Shown piece by piece: positions 6,454 through 11,430 of a stretch of DNA of 11,430 nucleotides. The translations under genes were made by a program, and so were the position numbers. The number at the start of each line of letters is the position of its first letter. Position 1 is the first letter of the stretch. This DNA is from JACVRW01 sp035705985 (GTDB taxonomy: Bacteria; Actinomycetota; Thermoleophilia; Solirubrobacterales; Thermoleophilaceae), in contig DASSVP010000126.1 in assembly GCA_035705985.1 (NCBI GenBank), positions 1 to 11,430 of the forward strand. Direction: 5' to 3'. Below the pieces are notes generated by a model, which searched no databases, had not been told where the DNA came from, and saw only the letters and a program-made list of their open reading frames with translations.

Positions 6454-6454
6454 C

Positions 6455-7429
6455 ATGACCTCCACCGCACCACATCCACACAGCGACGCCGACCACGCCT
6501 CGTTCACCGCGAGCGTCGAGCGCCATCGGCGTGAGCTCCACGTGCACTGCTACCGGATGCTCGGCTCGTTCGAGGAGTCCGAGGACCTGGTTCAGGAGAC
6601 CTTCTTGCGGGCGTGGCGTTCGCGTGAGACGTTCGAGGGCCGCTCGTCGCTCCGTGCGTGGCTCTACAAGATCGCGACGAACGCCTGCCTGGACGCCCTG
6701 GACAAGCGTCCCCGTGCCGTCTCTCCGGCCGGGGAGGTGCTCTGGCTCCAGCCCTATCCCGACGAGCTGCTGGACGAGCTGCCCGACGCCGGTGAGGACC
6801 CGGAGGCGGCGATCGCCTCCAAGGAGACGATCGAGCTCGCCTATCTCGTCGCGATCCAGCGGCTCGTGCCGCTGCAGCGCGCGGTGCTCATCCTCCGGGA
6901 AGTGCTCGGCTGCTCTGCAAACGAAACCGCGACCGTGCTGGAGACGACCGTGCCGGCGGTGAACAGCGCGCTTCAACGCGCCCGCGCGGCGATGCACGAG
7001 CACCTGCCCGAGCGCCGCGACGAGTGGCCTTCGGACACCGACGCCACGGCCGCCGAGCGCGAGCTCCTGAAGCGCATCGTCGAGTACAGCGAGACGCCGG
7101 AGCCGCTCGCATTCAAGCGGCTTCTGAGCGAGGGCGTGCGCTTCTCGATGCCGCCGTACCCGGGAGTTTGGGTGGGGCGTGACGCAGTTGTCGAGTCCTG
7201 GATCGACGGCGGCTTTGGCAGCGACGCGTTCGGCTCGCTGCGTTGCGTCATCACGCGAGCCAACCGGCAGCCCGCGGTGGCGAACTACGTCCGCAAGCCG
7301 GGCGACGAGTCCTACACGGCGATGGCGCTCGACGTCCTGGGCATCACGAATGGGGAGGTCGCCGACATCGTCACGTTCGACGGGTCCGTCTTCGGCTGGT
7401 TCGGCCTGCCGGAGACGCTCGCGGCGTGA
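6455..7429 (+). CDS. SigG-like ECF sigma factor with C-terminal SnoaL-like domain
   Basis: This 324-residue sigma-70 family factor resembles Mycobacterium SigG (TIGR02960 type). Region 2 spans about 22-82 (HCYRMLGS, SEDLVQETFLRAWR, LRAWLYKIATNACLD). Region 4 spans about 128-182 (LQRAVLILREVLGCSANETATVLE, then TVPAVNSALQRARAAM). A SnoaL-like alpha/beta-barrel domain fills about 195-320 (RIVEYSETPEPLAF, GRDAVVESWIDGGF, ending VFGWFGLPETL). In related ECF factors this tail takes the place of a separate anti-sigma factor, contacting the sigma core and tuning activity. No anti-sigma gene is adjacent, which agrees. The ATG at 6455 is preferred over 6422 because of AAGGAG. It is divergent from the HhH-GPD gene and converges on the cyclase-like gene with an 18-base gap. 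Targets are unknown. Confidence 0.9.
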   Translation: MTSTAPHPHSDADHASFTASVERHRRELHVHCYRMLGSFEESEDLVQETFLRAWRSRETFEGRSSLRAWLYKIATNACLDALDKRPRAVSPAGEVLWLQPYPDELLDELPDAGEDPEAAIASKETIELAYLVAIQRLVPLQRAVLILREVLGCSANETATVLETTVPAVNSALQRARAAMHEHLPERRDEWPSDTDATAAERELLKRIVEYSETPEPLAFKRLLSEGVRFSMPPYPGVWVGRDAVVESWIDGGFGSDAFGSLRCVITRANRQPAVANYVRKPGDESYTAMALDVLGITNGEVADIVTFDGSVFGWFGLPETLAA

Positions 7430-7447
7430 GCCTGGAGGCGAACGCGT

Positions 7448-8260
7448 CTACTCGGCCGGGAGCGCCGAGCGGAGGACCGGGAAGTCCACGGGCAGCCCGG
7501 GCGCCTCGGCCTGAAAGAGCTCGATCGGCTCGGGCAGGCCGCGGAACCGCCACGCCCCGAGGCCCCGCAGGCTCACGTCTTCCGGCAGCGGCTCAAGGGC
7601 CGCGCGCACGGCTGCCGACAACAGGATCTGGCCGCCGTGGGCCGCGAAGCAGATGCGCGCGGCCGCGTGAACCGACAGGCCCACGTAGCCGGTGTCGGTG
7701 AGCTCCGGACGGCCGCGATGGAGGCCGGTGCGGAGCCGCACGTCGCTCCCGCCGGCCCATGGCCCCGCCCGCATCGCGCGCTGAACGGCGAGCGCCGCCC
7801 GGAGCGCCGCCGGCGCTTCCGTGAAGACCGCGAAGATGTCGTCGCCGCGAGCAGACACCTTATGGCCACCCGCCTCACGGACAGCCGCGCCCACACGTCG
7901 GCGGACATCTGAGAGCACCGACGCGTACTCGTCACCGAGCTGCCGGAGCAGTTCGGTCGAACCCTCGATATCCGCCAGGAGGAACGTGACCTGGCCCCTC
8001 GGCAGCTTCCGCTGCGGTTGCAGCTGCGCGCTGATGAAGCCAATCGGCATGATCCCATGCTTCTTGGCCGCCCTGAGCAGCCGGCTGCGCGCCCGGTCGC
8101 GCGCGGCGTCGTCCTCGAAGGCGACCTGGTTGAACCTTGCGAGCGCGTTCCGGACGTGCGAGGCATCGTGAATCGGGAGGCGACGCCTGCCGTTCGAGTC
8201 AACGTACGCGAAGGCGCTGTCCGGAAGCTGCGCACGCTCCCTTGCGCGAAGCGGAGGCAT
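7448..8260 (-). CDS. Class III adenylate/guanylate cyclase-like protein with altered catalytic positions
   Basis: This is a 270-residue soluble protein. Residues 1-80 form a small helical domain (LPDSAFAYVD, RRLPIHDASHVRNALARFNQ, AKKHGIMPIGF) seen fused to cyclases in actinobacteria. Residues 88-260 form a class III cyclase homology domain. It keeps the first metal Asp97 (FLLADIEGST) and the second metal Asp140 (ARGDD). It also keeps the Arg202 of the AAR motif and GGQILLS. The purine-specifying position, usually Lys before the GD motif, is Ser136. The transition-state Asn of VNxAAR is His198 (VHAAAR). Many actinobacterial homologues share the His, so activity may be altered, or the domain may only bind nucleotide. 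The ATG at 8260 is chosen because the longer frame to 8335 would run into the divergent hydrolase gene. No ribosome site is evident. Confidence 0.87.
   Translation of the reverse strand: MPPLRARERAQLPDSAFAYVDSNGRRRLPIHDASHVRNALARFNQVAFEDDAARDRARSRLLRAAKKHGIMPIGFISAQLQPQRKLPRGQVTFLLADIEGSTELLRQLGDEYASVLSDVRRRVGAAVREAGGHKVSARGDDIFAVFTEAPAALRAALAVQRAMRAGPWAGGSDVRLRTGLHRGRPELTDTGYVGLSVHAAARICFAAHGGQILLSAAVRAALEPLPEDVSLRGLGAWRFRGLPEPIELFQAEAPGLPVDFPVLRSALPAE
7451..7469. terminator. Hairpin at the convergent sigma/cyclase junction
   Basis: CTCGGC, seven-base loop, GCCGAG is a perfect 6-bp stem. It starts 22 bases after the sigma-factor stop and lies within the last codons of the converging cyclase-like gene. 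It could help end sigma-gene transcripts, but it has no T tract and is partly coding. The evidence is weak. Confidence 0.22.
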
Positions 8261-8313
8261 GCCCGCATGATCGCAAGGGAGGGCAGGGCGGAGCTCGCGT
8301 GTAGGTTTCCCAC

Positions 8314-9507
8314 GTGGTCGAGGGATCGGTCGCACAGGGGTTCGAGGACGTGCGCAGGGAGTTCGAGCGCAACTTCGATGAGCGCGGCGAGCTGGGCGCG
8401 GCGGTTGCGGCGTACGCCGGCGGCGAGAAGGTCGTGGACCTCTGGGGAGGGGTGCGGGACGCCCGGGACGGCGAGCCGTGGCGCGAGGACACGCTCGTGC
8501 TCGTGTACTCGACGTCGAAGGGGCTCGCCGCGATGACGCTTGCGCTAGCGCATTCGCGCGGCTGGCTCGACTACGACGAACGGGTGGCCACCTACTGGCC
8601 CGAGTTCGCCCAGGCGGGCAAGGAGGACGTCACCGTCCGCCAGCTGCTTGGCCACGAGGCGGGGCTGCCGCTGGTGGACGAGCGGCTCGACTCGAAGGTC
8701 CTCCAGGACTTCGATCGCCTTGCCGCCGCCGTCGCGAAGCAGCCGCCGGTCTGGAAGCCCGGCACCAGGCACGGCTACCACGGCGTGAGCCTCGGCTGGT
8801 ACGAGGGTGAGCTGATGCGGCGGGTGGATCCGGAGAACCGGACGCTCGGGCGCTTCTTTGCCGAGGAGATCGCCGCGCCGCTCGGCCTCGAGGTGTACTT
8901 CGGCGCGCCGGCCGACTTCCCGCGCGACCGCCTGGCGCGCATCGAGCGCATCCCCGCGTGGAAGGCCATCCCGCAGGCGCGCGACCTCCCGCGCCCGATG
9001 GCGCTCTCGATGCTGAACCCGCGCTCGCTGACGTTCCGCGCATTCGCGAATCCGCGCCTGCGCCGCCCGGCGGATCTCGACCGCTCGGAGTACAGGGAGG
9101 TGGAGTTCCCGGCCGGCGGTGCGATCGGGTCCGCGCGCGACATCGCGCGCGCCTACGCCGCGTTCGTCGCCGACCCGCCGGAGCTTGGGCTGAGCCGGGA
9201 GACCCTCGACGAGCTGACCCGCTTCCCCGCGCCGCCGAGCGAGGGCTGGCGCGACCAGGTGCTGAAGGTCGACACCGCCTTCTCGCTCGGCTTCGCGCGC
9301 CCGCTCGGGCCGTTCCGCTTCGGCTCGGGCGACCGCGCCTTCGGCCACCCCGGCGCGGGCGGCTCGTTCGCGTTCGGCGACCCGGATCGCGGCGTCGCGT
9401 TCGCGTACGTGATGAACCGGCTCGGCTTCCACCTGAACGACGACCCACGCGAGAAGCCGCTCCGCGACGCGCTCTACCGCTGCCTCGGCAGGAAGGCCGC
9501 CGCCTGA
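8314..9507 (+). CDS. Beta-lactamase-fold serine hydrolase (class C/EstB-like esterase)
   Basis: This 397-residue cytoplasmic serine hydrolase belongs to the beta-lactamase/penicillin-binding-protein superfamily (Pfam Beta-lactamase; EstB-like). The nucleophile motif is STSK, with Ser66 and Lys69. The second motif is a Tyr at 155 (HGYHGVSLGW), in place of YxN. The third is HPG at 345-347 (GHPGAGGS), in place of KTG, as in esterases of this group. LLGHEAGLP near 111-119 is a family hallmark. There is no signal peptide, so it is more likely an esterase or peptidase than a secreted beta-lactamase. The GTG at 8314 is the first start after an in-frame TAG at 8302. It lacks a ribosome site and may be leaderless (TAGGTT six bases upstream is -10-like). 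It is divergent from the cyclase-like gene with a 53-base gap. The tail-tube gene follows 22 bases after its stop. Confidence 0.9.
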   Translation: MVEGSVAQGFEDVRREFERNFDERGELGAAVAAYAGGEKVVDLWGGVRDARDGEPWREDTLVLVYSTSKGLAAMTLALAHSRGWLDYDERVATYWPEFAQAGKEDVTVRQLLGHEAGLPLVDERLDSKVLQDFDRLAAAVAKQPPVWKPGTRHGYHGVSLGWYEGELMRRVDPENRTLGRFFAEEIAAPLGLEVYFGAPADFPRDRLARIERIPAWKAIPQARDLPRPMALSMLNPRSLTFRAFANPRLRRPADLDRSEYREVEFPAGGAIGSARDIARAYAAFVADPPELGLSRETLDELTRFPAPPSEGWRDQVLKVDTAFSLGFARPLGPFRFGSGDRAFGHPGAGGSFAFGDPDRGVAFAYVMNRLGFHLNDDPREKPLRDALYRCLGRKAAA

Positions 9508-9529
9508 CGTCGAACGCACGTCTCAGGCG
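9501..9529 (+). promoter_or_regulatory. Intergenic stem-loop ending at the tail-tube start codon
   Basis: The arm CGCCTGACGT (9501-9510), a 7-base loop (9511-9517) and ACGTC-TC-AGGCG (9518-9529) form a 10-bp stem with one 2-base bulge. The left arm holds the hydrolase TGA (9505-9507). The right arm ends on the base before the tail-tube ATG (9530). There is no T tract, so it is a poor terminator. Its position suits control of translation initiation or RNA processing between the two genes (inference). Confidence 0.45.
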
Positions 9530-10057
9530 ATGCCCTCGTTCAGCGTCAACCCGCAGCGCTTCGACCCCTATAAGAACTTCAAGTTCCGGGTGAAGTGGGA
9601 CGGGCGCTACGTGGCGGGCGTGTCCCGCGTCACCCCGCTGCGGCGGCGCACCCAGGTCGTCACGCACCGGGAGGGAGGCGACGCCAGCGTGCAGCGCCGC
9701 TCGCCCGGCGTCACGAGCTTCGAGCCGATCACGCTCGAGCGCGGGCGCACGCACGACGTGGAGTTCGAGCAGTGGGCGAACAAGGTCTGGAACTTCGGCG
9801 CCGGACTCGGCTCGGAGGCCTCGCTCCGCGACTTCCGCAAGGACATCGTGATCGAGCTCATGAACGAGGCGGGCCAGGTGGTGACGGCCTTCCACGTGTT
9901 CCGCTGCTGGCCGTCGGAGTACACCGCGCTGGGCGAGCTCGCGGCGAACGCGGGCGCGGTCGCGTTCGAGTCCCTGACGCTCGAGCACGAGGGCTGGGAG
10001 CGGGACCGCGAGGTGAAGGAGCCCGAGGAGCCGGGCTTCACCGAGCCGCACGGCTGA
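9530..10057 (+). CDS. Orphan contractile-tail tube protein (T4 gp19-like phage tail protein)
   Basis: This 175-residue protein is of the gp19-like conserved phage tail family (TIGR02241 type). The family builds the inner tube of contractile tails, R-type pyocins and extracellular contractile injection systems (eCIS). Hallmarks are FDPYKNFKFRV at 11-21, an early beta-strand with GVSRV, ITLERG at 67-72, KVWNFGAGLGSEASLRDFRKD near 85-105, and the closing LEHEGWERD at 151-159. No sheath, baseplate, spike or ATPase gene is near, so it is a stand-alone homologue here. Similar lone copies occur in actinobacterial genomes. Their role is unknown: they may join a tail locus elsewhere or have been put to another use. 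No usual ribosome site is present, and the ATG directly follows a stem-loop. It may share a transcript with the hydrolase upstream. Confidence 0.87.
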   Translation: MPSFSVNPQRFDPYKNFKFRVKWDGRYVAGVSRVTPLRRRTQVVTHREGGDASVQRRSPGVTSFEPITLERGRTHDVEFEQWANKVWNFGAGLGSEASLRDFRKDIVIELMNEAGQVVTAFHVFRCWPSEYTALGELAANAGAVAFESLTLEHEGWERDREVKEPEEPGFTEPHG

Positions 10058-10111
10058 CGGCGCTCACGGATCCATCGATGACTTTCACCGCCTTTGCCGG
10101 TCAGTAGCTGA

Positions 10112-10795
10112 GTGCGGGCATACGACGACGAGAGCGTGGTCGCTGCGCTTCGTGCGGGTGATGGCGACGCCTTCGCGTGGCTGGTCGACCGCCATAGCCG
10201 CGCGATGCTGCGAGTCGCCACCGCCTACGTCCGGGACCGCGCTGCGGCCGAGGAGGCCGTGCAGGAGGCCTGGATCGGCGTGATCCGCGGCATCGACCGC
10301 TTTGAGGGCCGCGCCTCACTCCAGACCTGGATCTTCCGCATACTCACGAACGTCGCCAAGCGTGCCGGCGGCCGGGAGGCCCGCAGCACCCCCTTCTCCG
10401 CGCTCGCCGCGGCGGAGGACACGGGTGAGCCCGCCGTGGATCCCGATCGCTTCCTTCCCGCGGACCACGAGCTCCACCCCGGCCACTGGGCCGTCCCGCC
10501 CGCCCGCTGGCCGACTCCCGAGGAGGGCCTGCTCGCCGGCGAGGCACGCGCCGTCATCGCCACGGCGATCGCCGACCTGCCCCCCGCGCAGAGGACCGTC
10601 ATCGCGTTGCGCGACATCGAGGGCTGGAGCGCCGAGGAGGTCTGCGCCGCGCTCGAGCTGTCCGGCGGAAACCAGCGCATCCTGCTGCACCGTGGCCGGA
10701 GCCGGGTGCGGAGCGCGATCGAGGACTACCTGGGCGCCGTAACGCCCGCGACCGACGGTGACACGGGAGAGATGGAGCGAATCTCCGAACGATGA
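10112..10795 (+). CDS. ECF sigma factor
   Basis: This is a 227-residue extracytoplasmic-function sigma factor. Region 2 spans about 20-86 (FAWLVDRHSRAMLRVATAYV, AAEEAVQEAWIGVIRGID, FEGRASLQTWIFRILTNVAKR). Region 4 spans about 150-213 (LPPAQRTVIALRDIEGWSAEEVCAALEL, then GGNQRILLHRGRSRVRSAIEDYL). A long linker between them (about 90-150) contains RFLPADHELHPGHWAVPP, a conserved stretch in this ECF subgroup. The GTG at 10112 gives a normal N-terminus. The stop overlaps the start of a zinc-finger anti-sigma gene as ATGA, so the two should be translated together and the sigma factor held inactive by that partner. It lies 54 bases after the tail-tube gene. An exporter gene follows the anti-sigma gene and may belong to the same regulon (inference). 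Confidence 0.92.
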   Translation: MRAYDDESVVAALRAGDGDAFAWLVDRHSRAMLRVATAYVRDRAAAEEAVQEAWIGVIRGIDRFEGRASLQTWIFRILTNVAKRAGGREARSTPFSALAAAEDTGEPAVDPDRFLPADHELHPGHWAVPPARWPTPEEGLLAGEARAVIATAIADLPPAQRTVIALRDIEGWSAEEVCAALELSGGNQRILLHRGRSRVRSAIEDYLGAVTPATDGDTGEMERISER

Positions 10796-11046
10796 CGCGT
10801 CGGCCCTCACAAGATCAAGGCGGCGACCTTCCCTGCATCGAGGTGGTCGAGCTGCTGACGGACTATCTCGAGGGCGCGCTGCCGGCCGCGGTTGCGAGCC
10901 GGCTCGAGCGCCACCTCCGGACCTGCCCCGGCTGCAGCGAGTACCTAGCCCAGATGCGGACGCTCGCGGGGTCGCTGCGCGACCTCGCCGGCGAATCCGT
11001 CTCGGCTGAGATGCGCGACCGGATCGTACGCTCGTTCGGCTCTTGA
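10792..11046 (+). CDS. Zinc-finger (zf-HC2/ZAS) anti-sigma factor
   Basis: This 84-residue soluble protein has the ZAS-type zinc anti-sigma motif His41-x3-Cys45-x2-Cys48 (ERHLRTCPGCSEYL). An upstream Cys15 (LPCIEVVELLTDYLEGAL) serves as the likely fourth ligand. Helices on both sides would wrap the sigma factor. No membrane segment follows, unlike many anti-sigma factors, so the signal is probably sensed in the cytoplasm, perhaps through the zinc thiols (inference). The ATG at 10792 overlaps the sigma stop. No separate ribosome site at the right distance is seen, so translation is probably coupled. A 69-base gap precedes the exporter gene. Confidence 0.9.
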   Translation: MTRRPSQDQGGDLPCIEVVELLTDYLEGALPAAVASRLERHLRTCPGCSEYLAQMRTLAGSLRDLAGESVSAEMRDRIVRSFGS

Positions 11047-11050
11047 TCCG

Positions 11051-11061
11051 GGTGTAACACC
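11051..11061. promoter_or_regulatory. 11-bp dyad upstream of the exporter gene
   Basis: GGTGT-A-ACACC is a perfect inverted repeat with a one-base centre. It starts five bases after the anti-sigma stop and 65 bases before the exporter ATG. It could be an operator for exporter control. A weaker repeat, GCTTC ... GAAGC (11065-11069 and 11081-11085), follows. No clear promoter boxes are visible in this gap. Confidence 0.25.
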
Positions 11062-11106
11062 ACGGCTTCCCGCCGCCACAGAAGCGGTAGGCATCGGAGA
11101 GCGTTT

Positions 11107-11111
11107 GGAGG
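11107..11111 (+). promoter_or_regulatory. Ribosome binding site of the exporter gene
   Basis: GGAGG with a four-base gap precedes the ATG at 11116 and fixes the start of the transporter. Confidence 0.75.
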
Positions 11112-11115
11112 ACGG

Positions 11116-11430
11116 ATGGCACCACGCGAGCCGCACATCACGGACAACGACATCGCGCCGCCCCTGCGCGCCACGCGCCGCGACTGGATCGGCCTCGCCG
11201 TGATCGCGTTGCCATGCCTGTTGTACGCGATGGACCTCACCGTCCTCACGCTCGCTGTTCCGTCGCTCGCCGCGGATCTCGATCCGAGCGGCACCGAACT
11301 GCTCTGGATCGTCGACATCTACGGCTTCCTCGTTGCGGGCTTCCTTGTCACGATGGGGACGCTCGGCGATCGGATCGGCCGCCGCCGCCTGTTGTTGATC
11401 GGCGCGGCCGCCTTCGGTGCGGCGTCGGTG
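11116..11430 (+). CDS. MFS drug exporter, DHA2 (QacA/SmvA-like), N-terminal part
   Basis: The first 105 residues of a major facilitator transporter are present; the gene runs off the right edge. A short basic N-terminus (RATRRDW) leads into helix 1, which carries the DHA2 signature YAMDLTVLTLAVPSLAADL. Next comes LLWIVDIYGFLVAGFLV (helix 2), motif A GTLGDRIGRRR in the 2-3 loop, and the start of helix 3. These lines closely match QacA/SmvA-type 14-helix proton antiporters, which export cationic dyes, quaternary ammonium compounds and other drugs. The substrate here is unknown. The start at 11116 has a good GGAGG site. It lies 69 bases after the anti-sigma gene on the same strand and could be co-transcribed with the sigma pair or be one of its targets. 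Confidence 0.9.
   Translation, partial: MAPREPHITDNDIAPPLRATRRDWIGLAVIALPCLLYAMDLTVLTLAVPSLAADLDPSGTELLWIVDIYGFLVAGFLVTMGTLGDRIGRRRLLLIGAAAFGAASV

Noticed and set aside
8261..8335. Longer N-terminus of the cyclase-like protein
   Set aside because: It would overlap the divergent hydrolase start and adds a Pro/Arg-rich stretch not typical of the domain. The ATG at 8260 precedes the conserved part closely.
8545..9519. 324-codon open frame on the minus strand
   Set aside because: It is antisense to the serine hydrolase and has shadow composition.
8630..10051. 473-codon open frame on the minus strand
   Set aside because: It is antisense to both the serine hydrolase and the tail-tube gene, which have clear family motifs. 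The C-terminal half is mostly Arg, Ser, Gly and Pro.
10316..11125. 269-codon open frame on the minus strand
   Set aside because: It is antisense to the ECF sigma and anti-sigma genes and has no family motif.
1..11430. CRISPR array, tRNA, rRNA, insertion sequence or attachment site
   Set aside because: I saw no regular direct repeats, clover-leaf sequence with a CCA end, rRNA stretch, transposase or integrase gene, or flanking terminal repeats. The tail-tube gene alone is not evidence for a prophage.

Overview
This 11.4 kb window is very GC-rich, with dense short-gapped genes, frequent GTG starts, two ECF sigma factors and no RNA genes. Gene content and protein style (secreted clan-A glycoside hydrolase, SigG-like sigma factor with a SnoaL tail, cyclase with a small N-terminal helical domain, orphan tail-tube protein) suggest a high-GC actinobacterium, most likely of the Thermoleophilia/Solirubrobacterales type. 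That placement is inferred from protein character, not from a marker gene. I see no prophage block, insertion sequence, CRISPR array, tRNA or rRNA; it looks like ordinary chromosomal backbone with some unusual single genes.

Layout. At 1-53 is the probable tail of an upstream gene. At 88-1155 is a secreted glycoside hydrolase. At 1293-3905 is a large two-helix membrane protein with TPR-like repeats and no recognised function. The next five genes are on the minus strand and read right to left: a HhH-GPD base-excision protein (6389 to 5841), a phosphotransferase of the APH/macrolide-kinase type (5833 to 5015), an ArsR repressor (5000 to 4638), an SRPBCC/AHSA1 protein (4641 to 4171) and a YciI-like protein (4174 to 3902). 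The first two look like one operon. The last three overlap stop-to-start and seem to have their own promoter inside the end of the phosphotransferase gene; it would give a nearly leaderless arsR message. The YciI-like gene and the TPR gene converge and share stop-codon bases.

Divergent from the HhH-GPD gene is a SigG-like sigma factor with a SnoaL-like tail (6455-7429). It converges on a class III cyclase-like gene on the minus strand (8260 to 7448), whose key catalytic positions are altered. Divergent from that gene is a beta-lactamase-fold serine hydrolase (8314-9507). It is followed at 22 bases by a stand-alone contractile-tail tube protein of the gp19 type (9530-10057). The whole spacer between these two genes folds into a 10-bp stem that ends exactly at the tube-protein ATG. 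Next come an ECF sigma factor and its overlapping zinc-finger anti-sigma gene (10112-11046), then the start of a QacA/SmvA-type drug exporter that runs off the right edge.

The most interesting items are the stem-loop in front of the orphan tail-tube gene, the embedded leaderless-type arsR promoter with operator-like dyads, the unassigned TPR membrane protein, and the cyclase with substituted catalytic residues. I did not find a complete new multi-gene system that I can defend from sequence alone.
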